64,000 nt of DNA from Pseudonocardia hydrocarbonoxydans (GTDB lineage: Bacteria; Actinomycetota; Actinomycetes; Mycobacteriales; Pseudonocardiaceae). A program made the position numbers and the translations under genes. The stretch lies in NCBI RefSeq assembly GCF_006539565.1, contig NZ_BJNG01000001.1, forward strand, positions 62,001 through 126,000, read 5' to 3'. The notes beneath the pieces are model-generated. The model was not told the origin of the DNA. It did no database searches and saw only the letters and a program-made list of their open reading frames with translations. This document shows positions 42,915 through 52,065 of this stretch, in pieces (positions within the stretch are counted from its first letter, which is position 1; every line of letters starts with the position of its first letter).

Positions 42915-44209
42915 AGCAGCTCCTCCCCGGACAGGACGGCACGGATCAGCTCGGCCGCGGCCGGGCCGGTGACGTCGGGTGTGACGGCGGTCGGCGGGTG
43001 GTAGATGCGCTGCAGGCTGCCGGAGACCTCGCTGTAGTACGCCGTCTGCGGCCGGGGGGCCGCCTGCTGCAGGGACTGCGCGATCACCGGGGCCATCGGG
43101 AACTCCGCGACGACCTCCGGGTCCTCGAACACCGCGAGGCTGGCCGCCGGGTTGCCGTTGGACACGAAGTAGTAGGCCTGGTTCTCGTCGGAGGTGATGC
43201 ACTGCGTGGCCTGGTAGGCCAGGTCGGGGTGGCGACTCGACGCGCCGACCCCCAGGTTGATGCCGCCGTAGGGCGGCGCGCTCGGCGTGCCCGCCTCGAC
43301 CTGCGGGTACACCGCCCAGCCGTAGTCGTCGACGACGGACTGGTCCAGGGTGCCGCCCTCGACGCCGCTGCCCGCCCGGCCCCACACGAACGGCCAGTTG
43401 ACCATGAAGGAGGCGTCGCCGTTCTCGAACGACGCGACGCTCTCGTCCTCGCCCGCGGTGGTGAACGCCGGGCCGACCGCCCCGCTGTCGGCCACCGCGC
43501 GCATGACCTCCGCCGCGCGTGCGGCCTGCGGGGTGTCGAGCCCCAGCTGGATGTCGGCGGGGTCGTCGGCGGTCTGCGCGATCACCGCGCCGCCCGCGGA
43601 GGCGATCAGCGCGTTGAACCACACGACCAGCGACTCGGCACGCCGGCCCTGGGCCGCGATCTGGGTGTCCTGCTCCTGCGCCGCGGTGACCAGCTGGTCC
43701 CAGGTGACGGGCTGGGTCATGTCCAGCCCGGCCGCCTCGGCGACGGACTTCTTGTACCAGAGCAGCTGGGTGTTGGCCCAGAACGGCACCGTCACCAGCT
43801 GCCCGTCCCAGGTGGCACCGTCGATCGCGCTCTGCACCACGCCGTCGGAGACGTCGCTCGCGACCTCGGGCGGCATCGGGGCGAGGAACCCGGCCTGGGC
43901 GAACTCCGGGATGTAGGGCGGGTCCAGGCTCATGATGTCGATCGAGGAGTCACCGGCCGCGAGGCGCCGCACGAGCTGCTGGCGCTGCTCGGAGGACTCG
44001 CGCGGCAGCACCGAGACGTCGATGTCGTAGGCGCCGCCCGCCGCGGCGGAGCAGCGGGCGGCGATCTCCTCCTGGCCGCCCGAGTCGGGGTTGATGTACC
44101 AGGTCAGAGTGGGCGGCCCAGGGTCGGAGACCCCGCATCCGGCCAGGCCGCACAGGGCCAGCGCGGCCACAGCCGCGGTGCCCAGGCGACGCCGTCGTCG
44201 TTGACGCAT
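42911..44209 (-). CDS. lpqY: Trehalose/sugar-binding lipoprotein LpqY
   Basis: 432 aa, with ATG behind GGAGGAG. A lipoprotein signal ends LALCGLAGCG (Cys 25). The extracellular solute-binding fold closely follows mycobacterial LpqY: LPRESSEQRQQLVRRLAAGD, IDIMSLDPPYIPEFAQAGF, FWANTQLLWYKKSVAE, GRRAESLVVWFNALIASAGGAVI, FMVNWPFVW and APPYGGINLGVG. It should capture trehalose or a related disaccharide and deliver it to SugABC. First gene of the operon; palindromic half-sites lie upstream. Confidence 0.93.
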   Translation of the reverse strand: MRQRRRRRLGTAAVAALALCGLAGCGVSDPGPPTLTWYINPDSGGQEEIAARCSAAAGGAYDIDVSVLPRESSEQRQQLVRRLAAGDSSIDIMSLDPPYIPEFAQAGFLAPMPPEVASDVSDGVVQSAIDGATWDGQLVTVPFWANTQLLWYKKSVAEAAGLDMTQPVTWDQLVTAAQEQDTQIAAQGRRAESLVVWFNALIASAGGAVIAQTADDPADIQLGLDTPQAARAAEVMRAVADSGAVGPAFTTAGEDESVASFENGDASFMVNWPFVWGRAGSGVEGGTLDQSVVDDYGWAVYPQVEAGTPSAPPYGGINLGVGASSRHPDLAYQATQCITSDENQAYYFVSNGNPAASLAVFEDPEVVAEFPMAPVIAQSLQQAAPRPQTAYYSEVSGSLQRIYHPPTAVTPDVTGPAAAELIRAVLSGEELL

Positions 44210-44298
44210 GCTGCTCCTCCATCGGGTCGACGGTCGATCACCCGGACAGCCTCGACCCTGCGGACGGGTTCGGCGAATCGGAGAGATCCATCACGTCA

Positions 44299-44348
44299 TG
44301 CAACCCGGCATCCCGGACAAAATCCAGGGTTGCGGCCCATCCGCAACC
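44299..44348. promoter_or_regulatory. Putative operator half-sites upstream of lpqY
   Basis: Three copies of one half-site: TGCAACCC (44299-44306), GGGTTGCGG (44327-44335) and CCGCAACC (44341-44348). The last two form a perfect 8-bp inverted repeat around CCCAT, as expected for a LacI/ROK-type sugar regulator. No regulator gene is adjacent. Confidence 0.45.
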
Positions 44349-44383
44349 GAGCGACCGGAGGAAGGCCGCGTTCCGGACGGCCC

Positions 44384-44581
44384 TCAGGCGGCGCGGCGGG
44401 ACGGCACCGGCGCCGCGGGCGCCCACGGCGTCGCGAACGTCAGGCCGGCCTCGATGAGCCAGAGCTGCGCCCGGGTGCAGGTCGGGCAGATCCGGGTGAT
44501 GGAGCCGTCGACCTCGTGCTGGCTGCTCCAGGCCAGGTCGCCGGGGGTGTGGGGGAGGGCGCACAGGGGGCAGGTGTCCAT
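44384..44581 (-). CDS. Small zinc-ribbon-like protein
   Basis: 65 aa. Two C-x2-C pairs, MDTCPLCALPHTPGDLAW at the start and SITRICPTCTRAQLWLIE mid-protein, could bind one zinc ion; the tail is Ala/Pro/Arg-rich. No further domain. It is downstream of the aminotransferase gene on the same strand, 73 nt away. Proteins of this size and pattern occur in actinobacteria without known function. Confidence 0.65.
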   Translation of the reverse strand: MDTCPLCALPHTPGDLAWSSQHEVDGSITRICPTCTRAQLWLIEAGLTFATPWAPAAPVPSRRAA

Positions 44582-44654
44582 GGCGTCGAGCCTGGCCGCC
44601 CCGCTTTTCCGGTGTGTGAACGGCGCGGGAAACCTGCAGTGCGTGGACGTCCGA

Positions 44655-45803
44655 CTACCCGGCGTTCAGGAACCTCGCGATGCGCACCAGCGCCTCCTCC
44701 AGCTGCGGCAGCGCCGTGGCGTAGGAGCAGCGGATGTGCCCCTCACCGGACGGGCCGAACACGTTGCCCGGCACCACGGCCACGCTCTCGGCGTGCAGCA
44801 GCCGCTCGGCGAAGGTCTCCGAATCGAGACCCGAGGAGCGGATCGAGGGGAACGCGTAGAACGCGCCGCCGGGCTCGGGGCAGTCCAGCCCGATCTCGCG
44901 CAGGCCCTTGACGAACACGCGACGGCGGCGGTCGTAGTCGGCCACCATGGCGTCGACGTCGTCGTCCGGGCCGGACAGCGCCTCCACCGCGGCGAGCTGC
45001 GAGACGTGCGGCGCGCACAGCATCGTGTACTGGTGCACCCGCACGCACAGCTCGGCGACGGCCTGCGGCGCGCAGATCCAGCCGACGCGCCAGCCCGTCA
45101 TCGCGTGGGCCTTGGAGAAGCCGCCGAGCAGCACGGTGCGCTCGGGGGCCAGCGTGCCGAGGCAGGTGTGCGCCCCGTCGTAGGTCAGCCGGTCGTAGAT
45201 CTCGTCGGAGACCAGGTACAGGTCGTGCTCGCGGGCGAGGCGGACCAGCGCGTCGAGGGCGGCGCGGGGCTGCACGGCGCCGGTCGGGTTGGCGGGCGAG
45301 CCGATCAGGATCGCCTTGGTGCGCGGGGTGATCGCGGCGGCGACGACGTCGGCGTCGATCGCGAAGTCGTCCTCCCAGCGCGTCGGCACCCGCACCGGGG
45401 TGCCGCCGGCGAACCCGACGCACGGCTCGTAGGCCACGTAGCACGGCTCCGGCACGATCACCTCGTCACCGGGCTCGAGCAGCACGCGGAGCACGAGGTC
45501 CAGGCCCTCGGAGACGCCGGTGGTGATCAGGCACTCCTCGCGCGGGTCGTAGGTCGCGCCGTAGCGGGTGGCCAGGTCGTCGCAGATCAGCTCGCGCAGC
45601 CTCGGCAGGCCCGCGTTGGAGGTGTAGGTGGTATAGCCGTGTTCCAGGGCGTAGATCCCGGCCTCGCGGATGCGCCACGGCGTCACGAAGTCGGGCTCGC
45701 CGACGCCGAGGGAGATGACGTCGTCCATCTCGGCCGCGATGTCGAAGAACCGCCGGATCCCCGACGGCGGGCACGCCGCGATGACCGGGTTGAGCGGCCT
45801 CAC
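44655..45803 (-). CDS. Class I/II PLP-dependent aminotransferase
   Basis: 382 aa aspartate-aminotransferase fold. VISLGVGEPDFVTPWRIREAG at the start, ILIGSPANPTGAVQPRAALDALV with the cofactor-binding Asn-Pro, DEIYDRLTYDG, and the PLP lysine in VLLGGFSKAHAMTGWRVGWICAP (about residue 235). IRCSYATAL holds the substrate-carboxylate Arg. Resembles the actinobacterial enzymes encoded beside an Lrp gene. Substrate pair unknown. Lies 10 nt after lrp, third gene of an aminotransferase-Lrp-aminotransferase operon. Confidence 0.92.
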   Translation of the reverse strand: MRPLNPVIAACPPSGIRRFFDIAAEMDDVISLGVGEPDFVTPWRIREAGIYALEHGYTTYTSNAGLPRLRELICDDLATRYGATYDPREECLITTGVSEGLDLVLRVLLEPGDEVIVPEPCYVAYEPCVGFAGGTPVRVPTRWEDDFAIDADVVAAAITPRTKAILIGSPANPTGAVQPRAALDALVRLAREHDLYLVSDEIYDRLTYDGAHTCLGTLAPERTVLLGGFSKAHAMTGWRVGWICAPQAVAELCVRVHQYTMLCAPHVSQLAAVEALSGPDDDVDAMVADYDRRRRVFVKGLREIGLDCPEPGGAFYAFPSIRSSGLDSETFAERLLHAESVAVVPGNVFGPSGEGHIRCSYATALPQLEEALVRIARFLNAG

Positions 45804-45813
45804 TGTGTCCTCC

Positions 45814-46305
45814 TCACGGGGTCACCGGCAGGCGGTGGTCGGCCTCGGGGGTGGCGAAGGAGTCGCCGTCGCGCTTGTAGGTCTTGAGCACGAAGTGTGT
45901 GGCCGTGGCGCGCACCCGGTCGATCGTGGACAGCTTCTGGGAGACGAAGTCCGACACCGCGCGGATGGTGCGGCCCTCCACGGTGCAGCGCAGGTCCTGG
46001 CTGCCCGAGACCAGGTACACGCTGCGCACCTCGGGGAACCGGGCGATGCGCTCGGCCACGTCGTCGAAGCCGACGCCGCGGGCCGGGGCCAGCGAGACGT
46101 CGATGAAGGCGGTGACGGTCTCGGCCGTGGAGTCGCCGTCGACGGCGTCCCAGTCGACCACGGCCTTGTAGCGCCGGATCGCGCCGGAGGACTCCCATGC
46201 CGCGATCGCCGCGCTCACCTCGGCCACCGGGATGCCCGTCATCGTGGCGAGGGTGTCGTGGGAGAGCTGGGCGTCGCGTTCCAGCAGTTCGAGGATCTGG
46301 CGCAC
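45814..46305 (-). CDS. Lrp/AsnC-family transcriptional regulator
   Basis: 163 aa from a GTG at 46305. N-terminal winged HTH (RQILELLERDAQLSHDTLATMTGIPVAEVSAAIAAWESSGAIRRYKAVVDW) and C-terminal RAM ligand domain (TAFIDVSLAPARGVGFDDVAERIARFPEVRSVYLVSGSQDLRCTVEG). It should sense an amino acid and control its own operon of two aminotransferases. The start lies 10 nt after the preceding stop. Confidence 0.92.
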   Translation of the reverse strand: MRQILELLERDAQLSHDTLATMTGIPVAEVSAAIAAWESSGAIRRYKAVVDWDAVDGDSTAETVTAFIDVSLAPARGVGFDDVAERIARFPEVRSVYLVSGSQDLRCTVEGRTIRAVSDFVSQKLSTIDRVRATATHFVLKTYKRDGDSFATPEADHRLPVTP

Positions 46306-46315
46306 GTCGGCGACC

Positions 46316-47464
46316 CTACGTCGCGGCCCGTGCGAGCCGGCGCACCGCCTCGGTGACCACCGGTTCGGGGTGTGAGACGACGCAGCACCGCAGCGAGTGC
46401 GGCTGCTGGGTGTCCACCGCGAACGCGCTGCCGGGCACGAACCCGACCCCGTGCCCGAGCGCCCGGGGGAGCAGCGCGGTGGTGTCGACGCCGGGCAGCT
46501 CCAGCCAGCAGAACATCCCGCCGGCCGGGACCGAGCAGCTCGCGCCCGGTAGGTGCCCGGCGACGGCGGCGGTGAAGGCCGCGGCACGCGCCGCGGTGGC
46601 GTCGCGGACCCGGCGCAGGTGCGCGTCGAACCAGGCGGGGTCGCCGAGCAGGTCGGCGGTGATCGTCTGGGTCAGCGACGAGGTGCACAGGTCGGTGCAC
46701 TGCTTGAGCCGCTCCACGGCGGCGAGCAGCTCGGGCGGCCCGGACAGCCACCCCACGCGCAGGGCCGGGGCCAGCACCTTCGACGCGCTCCCCAGCCGCA
46801 CCACGCGGTCGGAGTGGGCCGCGACCGGCACCGGCGGCACGCCGTCGAAGGCGAGCAGGCCGTACGGGTCGTCCTCCACGACGAGGAAGCCGAACCGCTC
46901 GGCCAGCGCGGCGAGCCGGACGCGCCGCTGCGCGGACAGGGTGACCCCCCGCGGGTTGTGGAACGTCGGGACGGTGTGCACCAGCCGGGGGCGCAGCCCG
47001 TCGCGCAGGCGGCGCTCCAGCACGTCGACCTGCAGGCCGTCGGCGTCGAGCGGGACGGGGTGCATCGCGGCGCCGGCGGCCTGGAACACCTGCAGGGCCC
47101 CGACGTAGGCCGGTTCCTCCACGACCACCGGGTCACCGGGGTCGAGCAGGGCGCGGGCGACGAGGTCGAGGCCCTGCTGCGACCCCGAGGTGACGACCAC
47201 GTCGGTGACCGGGCGGCCGCAGAGGGCCGTCTCGTGGGCGGTGAGGACGGCGCGCAGGGACGGCAGCCCGGCGGTCTCGCCGTACTGCACCGCCGCGGGG
47301 TCGGTGAGCGCCGCCGCCGCGGCGGCGGCGATCCGCTCGCGGGGCAGCAGGTCGGCGGCGGGCAGGCCCCCGGCCAGGCTGATCACCTCCGACCGGGAGG
47401 TGAGCGAGAGCAGGTCGCGGATCGCGGAGCCGCGCACGGCGCGGGACGCGGTGGACAGGTGCAC
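46316..47464 (-). CDS. PLP-dependent aminotransferase (2-aminoadipate/MocR-like catalytic domain)
   Basis: 382 aa, GTG start. VISLAGGLPAADLLPRERIAAAA and the QYGETAGLPSLRAVLTAHE block mark the LysN/MocR catalytic branch, but there is no N-terminal GntR HTH. TVPTFHNPRGVTLSAQRR holds the Asn-Pro, and the PLP lysine is in RVVRLGSASKVLAPALRVGWLSGP (about residue 228). Usual substrates are 2-aminoadipate or aromatic/branched amino acids. It leads the operon with Lrp and a second aminotransferase. Confidence 0.9.
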   Translation of the reverse strand: MHLSTASRAVRGSAIRDLLSLTSRSEVISLAGGLPAADLLPRERIAAAAAAALTDPAAVQYGETAGLPSLRAVLTAHETALCGRPVTDVVVTSGSQQGLDLVARALLDPGDPVVVEEPAYVGALQVFQAAGAAMHPVPLDADGLQVDVLERRLRDGLRPRLVHTVPTFHNPRGVTLSAQRRVRLAALAERFGFLVVEDDPYGLLAFDGVPPVPVAAHSDRVVRLGSASKVLAPALRVGWLSGPPELLAAVERLKQCTDLCTSSLTQTITADLLGDPAWFDAHLRRVRDATAARAAAFTAAVAGHLPGASCSVPAGGMFCWLELPGVDTTALLPRALGHGVGFVPGSAFAVDTQQPHSLRCCVVSHPEPVVTEAVRRLARAAT

Positions 47465-47563
47465 GGGACGCCTTCCGTCCGATCGGGGCGTCCTGGATCG
47501 GCAGGGCGGTGACGGGTGCGGGCGCGGGGTGGCGGGCCCTCACCGATGCTCCCGCACCGTCCC

Positions 47564-47590
47564 GTTCTACGGAACCGACATCTCATTCAA
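47564..47590 (-). promoter_or_regulatory. Putative promoter/operator of the aminotransferase-Lrp operon
   Basis: Minus strand TTGAAT (-35, 47590-47585) and TAGAAC (-10, 47569-47564) are 15 bp apart in an A/T-rich patch unusual for this region. The -10 is part of GTTC-TACG-GAAC, an inverted repeat that may bind the Lrp protein. No coding frame is supported elsewhere in the 195-nt gap before rarA. Confidence 0.35.
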
Positions 47591-47659
47591 TGGGAACGAG
47601 GTCGGGAGCGGGGCGTGGGTGCCGCGGGAACGGTCGTGCGCCGGTGGCAGGCTGGTGGC

Positions 47660-49012
47660 GTGACCACCGACGCGGACGGGCTGTTCGAGCTCGACGGGCC
47701 CGCGCCCACGGCACGGGCGGAGGCGCCGCGCGCGACCGCCCCGCTGGCCGCCCGGATGCGCCCCCGCACGCTCGACGAGGTCGTCGGCCAGGCCCACCTG
47801 CTCGCCCCCGGCGCCCCGCTGCGCCGCCTCGTCGAGGGCGGGGCGGCGGCGTCGGTGCTGCTCTACGGCCCGCCCGGCACCGGGAAGACCACGATCGCGC
47901 GGCTGCTCTCGCAGGTCGGCTCCCGGCACTTCGTCGCGCTGTCCGCGCTGTCGTCGGGGGTCAAGGAGCTGCGCGAGGTGATCGCCGACGCCCGGCGCCG
48001 GCGCGACCACCACGAGCAGCAGACCGTCCTGTTCATCGACGAGGTGCACCGCTTCTCCCGGACCCAGCAGGACGCCCTGCTCGGCGCCGTCGAGGACCGG
48101 CTGGTGCTGCTCGTCGCGGCCACCACGGAGAACCCGTCGTTCTCGGTGGTCTCGCCGCTGCTGTCGCGTTCGCTGGTACTGCAGCTGCAGTCGCTCACCG
48201 AGGACGACGTGCGCGCGCTGCTGCGCCGGGCGGTCGCCGACCCGCGGGGCCTCGCGGGTGCCGTCGCGCTGGCGCCGGACGCGGAGGACGCGCTCGTGCG
48301 CCTGGCCGCGGGCGACGCCCGGCGCGCGCTCACCGCCCTGGAGGCCGCCGCGGACGGGCTGGCCGGCGCCGGGGGCTCGGTGATCGACGTGCCGGCCGTC
48401 GAGCGGGCCGTCACCGAGGCCACCGTGCGCTACGACCGCCAGGGCGACCAGCACTACGACGTCATCAGCGCGTTCATCAAGTCGATCCGGGGTTCGGACC
48501 CCGACGCCGCGCTGCACTACCTCGCCCGCATGATCGTGGCGGGGGAGGACCCGCGGTTCATCGCGCGGCGGCTGGTGGTGCACGCGAGCGAGGACATCGG
48601 GCTCGCCGACCCCACCGCGCTTCTCGCAGCGGTCGCCGCCGCGCAGACCGTGCAGCTCATCGGGATGCCCGAGGCCCGCCTCGCGCTGGCCCAGGCCACG
48701 GTGCACCTGGCGACGGCGCCGAAGTCGAACGCGGTGATCGTCGGCATCGACGAGGCGATGGCCGACGTCCGGGGCGGCGCGGTCGGCGCGGTGCCGCCGC
48801 ACCTGCGCGACGGGCACTACGCCGGGGCGGAGAAGCTGGGCAACGCGGTGGGCTACCGCTACCCGCACGACTCCGGTGACGGCGTGCTCGCCCAGCAGTA
48901 CCCGCCCGACGCACTGGTCGGGAGGGACTACTACCGGCCCACCCCGCACGGCGGCGAGCGGACCCTGGGCGAGCGCCTGGCCCGGCTGCGCCGCGCCGTC
49001 CGCGGCCGCTGA
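47660..49012 (+). CDS. rarA: Replication-associated recombination protein RarA (MgsA)
   Basis: 450 aa from the GTG at 47660, 6 nt after CAGGCT. Clamp-loader-like AAA+ ATPase acting at stalled forks. [28 protein letters not shown], Walker [18 protein letters not shown] (about residue 73), Walker [21 protein letters not shown] (about 125), sensor 1 AATTENPSF, and the C-terminal tetramerisation block [31 protein letters not shown]...[10 protein letters not shown]. Convergent with the DUF4185 gene. In many bacteria it is near alaS. Confidence 0.96.
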   Translation: MTTDADGLFELDGPAPTARAEAPRATAPLAARMRPRTLDEVVGQAHLLAPGAPLRRLVEGGAAASVLLYGPPGTGKTTIARLLSQVGSRHFVALSALSSGVKELREVIADARRRRDHHEQQTVLFIDEVHRFSRTQQDALLGAVEDRLVLLVAATTENPSFSVVSPLLSRSLVLQLQSLTEDDVRALLRRAVADPRGLAGAVALAPDAEDALVRLAAGDARRALTALEAAADGLAGAGGSVIDVPAVERAVTEATVRYDRQGDQHYDVISAFIKSIRGSDPDAALHYLARMIVAGEDPRFIARRLVVHASEDIGLADPTALLAAVAAAQTVQLIGMPEARLALAQATVHLATAPKSNAVIVGIDEAMADVRGGAVGAVPPHLRDGHYAGAEKLGNAVGYRYPHDSGDGVLAQQYPPDALVGRDYYRPTPHGGERTLGERLARLRRAVRGR

Positions 49013-49061
49013 CCCCGCGAGTCGGGACATCCGTGCGACCGAGTCCGCCGGCCGCTGCGGG

Positions 49062-50099
49062 TCAGGCCCCGGTCAGGTCGGTGCGGAACTGCATCGCCCG
49101 GTACGGCCAGTTCCGCGCGGTGTTCCACTGGCTCACCACCAGGTGCAGGTCGTCGAGCCGGGACCCGGGCAGGACGTAGCCGCCGTAGAGCTGGGCCACC
49201 CGGCCGCCGGCGTGGTCCTCGTGCTCCCACGCGCAGCCGTCGAGGACCGTCACGCGGCGGGCGGTGTGCAGGTCGTCGAGCGGGGAGGCGAGGTCGAGCA
49301 CGTCGATGCGGTAGTTCCCGGCGTCGAACGCCGACAGCAGCCAGCGGTCCTGCACCCGGCGCAGGCTCAGCTCGCCGTAGGCGCCGGGCAGCGCGACGGT
49401 CGGGGGCAGGCCCCACGCCCACCCCTGCCCGGGGACGAAGCCCCAGCTCTCCCAGGCGCCCGGGGTGGTGAGGCGGTCGGCCGGCACCCGGTGCAGCACC
49501 AGCCCGTGCGCGCGCTGGAACCCGGTGGTGAACGCGTACACCCAGCCGTCGTCGCCGAGCTCCCAGGTGAGCATCTGGAACAGGCCGCCGAGGTGCCCGC
49601 CGGGCCAGCGCACCCCGGTGGGCCGCCACGTGACGCCGTGGTCGCGCGAGGAGTGGATCTCCGTCCAGTGCACGTGGCCCAGCTCGCGGCACACCATGAC
49701 GTGCAGGTACATCGTGTCGCCGACGGTCAGGACGTCGGTCGGCAGGACGGTCGTGACGCGGCGGGGCCTGCGGGCGAACCAGCGCGGGAACTGGTGCAGG
49801 TAGCGCACCACCTGCCGGGCCCGGGGCCCGCGTCCGGCGCTGCCCGTCCAGCGCACGCCCGTGGGGACCGAGGCCGGGTCGCCGAACAGCACGACCGGTG
49901 AGCGCCAGCCCCGCCCGCCCGCGCGGGGCGAGGCGAAGGTGTCGCCGAAGACCGACACCAGCCGCCCGTCCGGGGCCGTGGTGGTGGTCCCGAGGTCGGT
50001 GCCGCCGATGCCGAACGCGTCGGTGTGCCCCGGCCCGGTGAGGTCGGCGACCTTGGTGGCCGGGGCCCGGAGCACGGGGGACCCGCTCGCCGCGTTCAT
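49062..50099 (-). CDS. DUF4185 domain-containing protein
   Basis: 345 aa. A beta-propeller-like pattern with GIGGTDLGTTTTAPDGRLVSVFGDTFA at the start, SPVVLFGDP, MYLHVMVCRELGHVHWTEIHSSRDHGVTW, FQMLTWELGDDGWVYAFTTGFQR and QLYGGYVLPGSRLDDLHLVVSQWN; this matches DUF4185, related to glycoside-hydrolase five-bladed folds. No signal peptide is visible from the ATG, although family members are often exported. Substrate unknown. Confidence 0.85.
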   Translation of the reverse strand: MNAASGSPVLRAPATKVADLTGPGHTDAFGIGGTDLGTTTTAPDGRLVSVFGDTFASPRAGGRGWRSPVVLFGDPASVPTGVRWTGSAGRGPRARQVVRYLHQFPRWFARRPRRVTTVLPTDVLTVGDTMYLHVMVCRELGHVHWTEIHSSRDHGVTWRPTGVRWPGGHLGGLFQMLTWELGDDGWVYAFTTGFQRAHGLVLHRVPADRLTTPGAWESWGFVPGQGWAWGLPPTVALPGAYGELSLRRVQDRWLLSAFDAGNYRIDVLDLASPLDDLHTARRVTVLDGCAWEHEDHAGGRVAQLYGGYVLPGSRLDDLHLVVSQWNTARNWPYRAMQFRTDLTGA

Positions 50100-50130
50100 G
50101 CCGGCGAGCCTCCCACGCCCGGCGGCGGGG

Positions 50131-51414
50131 TCAGACGCCGTCCCGCTGGATCGGGCAGCTCATGCACCGCGGCCCGCCGCGGCCGCGGCCCAGCTCCCCG
50201 CCGGGGATGTCCAGCACCTCGACGCCGTGGCGGCGCAGGAAGGTGTTGGTCGTGACGTTGCGCTCGTAGGTGACGACGACGCCGGGCGCGACGGCCAGCA
50301 CGTTGCACCCGTCGTCCCACTGCTCGCGCTCGGCGGCGTGCACGTCCTGCTCCGCGGTGAGCACCCGGATCCCCGGCAGCCCGAGCGCCTCGGCGATGGC
50401 CGCGTGCATGCCGTCCGGGGCGTGGTCGGTGACGTGCAGCTCCTTCTCGTTGTCGCCCGGGCGCACCGTGTACGCCGGGAGCATCCCGAGCCCGGCGTAC
50501 TTGGTGAAGGTCTCCGGGTCGACCATCGTCATCACGGTGTCCAGGTGCATGAGCGCGCGCGTCTCGGGCATCCGCAGCGCGACGATCCGGTCGACGTCGC
50601 CCCCCGCGAACAGCGCCCTGGCCAGCCGTTCGACGCCCGCGGCCGTCGTCCGCTCGCTCATGCCGACCAGCACGGCGCTCCCGCCCCCGTCGACAGAGGC
50701 GCCGAGCACCAGCATGTCGCCGCCCTCGGTGGTGGCCACCCCGTTCTCCGATCCCGCCGACCAGACGCGGAACCCGGCGTCGGCGAACAGCGGGTGCCAC
50801 CGGTAGACCGCCTCGTAGTGCACGGTCTCCCGGATCCGCGCCTGCTTGCGCATGCTGTTGATCGCCACGCCGCCGCCGATCCATGCCGAGGTGTCGCGGG
50901 TGTAGAGGTGGTTGGGCAGCGGCTCGAGCACGAAGTCGTCGGGGTCCAGGACGTGGAAGGCCACCGACCGGGGCTCGGGGATGCGGTCGAGGACCTCGCG
51001 CTTGGTGATCCCGCCGACCAGGTGCGCGGTGAGCGTGTCGAGGTCCATCGCGTCGAAGCAGTTGCGCAGGGCGTCGATCGCCATCGGCCCGTACACGCGC
51101 TCGTCGAAGATGCGGTCCAGCACGTGGGCGTGCGCCTCCGGGATCCCGACGGTCGTGCGCAGCAGCTCACCGAACAGGTGCACGGTGACACCGCGCTGCG
51201 TGAGCACCTGCGCGAACCGGTCGTGCTCCTCCTGCGCGCGCTGCACCCACAGCACGTCGTCGAAGAGCAGGCGGTCCTTGTTGCCCGGCGTCAGCCGTTT
51301 CAGCTCCAGGCCGGGGCGGTGCAGGATGACCTGGCGGAGCTGCCCGACCTCGGAGTCGACGCGGAAGGACCCTGCGCTGGAGGACTCTGCGCGCAGGGAT
51401 TCGGGGCGGGACAT
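50131..51414 (-). CDS. arcA: Arginine deiminase
   Basis: 427 aa from the ATG at 51414 ([12 protein letters not shown]); an ATG at 51423 is also in frame. Hydrolyses arginine to citrulline and ammonia. [65 protein letters not shown], the histidine block [11 protein letters not shown] (about residue 270) and the catalytic Cys near the C-terminus in [16 protein letters not shown] are present. No ornithine carbamoyltransferase or carbamate kinase is encoded nearby, so it is not a classic ADI energy operon. It is divergent from an Lrp gene followed by rocD. Confidence 0.95.
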   Translation of the reverse strand: MSRPESLRAESSSAGSFRVDSEVGQLRQVILHRPGLELKRLTPGNKDRLLFDDVLWVQRAQEEHDRFAQVLTQRGVTVHLFGELLRTTVGIPEAHAHVLDRIFDERVYGPMAIDALRNCFDAMDLDTLTAHLVGGITKREVLDRIPEPRSVAFHVLDPDDFVLEPLPNHLYTRDTSAWIGGGVAINSMRKQARIRETVHYEAVYRWHPLFADAGFRVWSAGSENGVATTEGGDMLVLGASVDGGGSAVLVGMSERTTAAGVERLARALFAGGDVDRIVALRMPETRALMHLDTVMTMVDPETFTKYAGLGMLPAYTVRPGDNEKELHVTDHAPDGMHAAIAEALGLPGIRVLTAEQDVHAAEREQWDDGCNVLAVAPGVVVTYERNVTTNTFLRRHGVEVLDIPGGELGRGRGGPRCMSCPIQRDGV

Positions 51415-51892
51415 GCGTGACATCCTGCACCGCGTGGACCTCGACCGGCTCGACGAGCAGATCGTGGCCCTGCTCGTCGACGACGGCCGCCGCAGCTACG
51501 CCGACCTCGGGCAGCGGGTGGGACTGTCGGCGTCGGCGGTGCAGCGGCGCGTCGACCGGCTGCGCCGGGGCGGGGCGATCACCGGGTTCACCGTGACGCT
51601 GGATCCCGGCGCGCTCGGCTGGACGGTCGAGGGGTACGTCGAGCTGTTCTGCCGCATGCGCACCCCGCCCGCGACGATCCGGGCCGCGGTCGCACGCTTC
51701 CCCGAGGTCGTCGACGCGAGCACCGTGTCCGGCGAGGCCGACGCCGTGCTGCGGATACTGGCCGCGGACATGAGGCACTTCGAGCAGGTGCTCGAGCAGA
51801 TCGGCGCCGAGCCGTTCGTGGCGCGGACCAGGAGCGTGCTGGTGCTCAGCCCGCTGATCCGGCGCCCCGCGGCCCCCCAGCCCCCGACCTGA
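51413..51892 (+). CDS. Lrp/AsnC-family regulator of arginine/ornithine catabolism
   Basis: 159 aa from an ATG that shares CATG with the arcA start; a GTG at 51434 would give a more usual start ([20 protein letters not shown]). [40 protein letters not shown] domain: [42 protein letters not shown]. Located between arcA and rocD, as the AsnC-type regulator is beside rocD in mycobacteria, so it probably responds to arginine or ornithine. Confidence 0.92.
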   Translation: MRDILHRVDLDRLDEQIVALLVDDGRRSYADLGQRVGLSASAVQRRVDRLRRGGAITGFTVTLDPGALGWTVEGYVELFCRMRTPPATIRAAVARFPEVVDASTVSGEADAVLRILAADMRHFEQVLEQIGAEPFVARTRSVLVLSPLIRRPAAPQPPT

Positions 51893-51896
51893 CCCG

Positions 51897-51910
51897 CCCG
51901 CCACGGCGGG
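51897..51910 (+). terminator. Short GC hairpin after the Lrp gene
   Basis: CCCGCC-AC-GGCGGG lies 5 nt after the stop. Compact, no T-tract. The remaining gap to rocD (about 150 nt) has no coding frame I can support. Confidence 0.3.
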
Positions 51911-52065
51911 AGCGGCGAACCCCGGGTACGCAACGTTCCGGCGCGATCAGCCGGATGTGCGCGCGGATCGTGCGCGGGCAGGCGTCGGATGGCGATTGTC
52001 GGGCGTCGGCGGCGTTCCTACCGTGGAGGTGTCCCGTCCCCGTCGGAGACCCCGGAGGTACGACC

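Noticed and set aside
44582-44654. Possible small RNA or riboswitch in the 73-nt gap before the zinc-ribbon gene
   Set aside because: No stable fold, promoter or conserved motif could be recognised by eye.
47564-47575. GTTCTACGGAAC as a LexA box
   Set aside because: The half-sites are in the opposite orientation (GTTC-N4-GAAC), not GAAC-N4-GTTC.
49009-49065. Imperfect inverted repeat between rarA and the DUF4185 gene as a terminator
   Set aside because: The arms TGACCCCGC and GCGGGTCA pair only with a bulge over a loop of about 35 nt, too weak to call.
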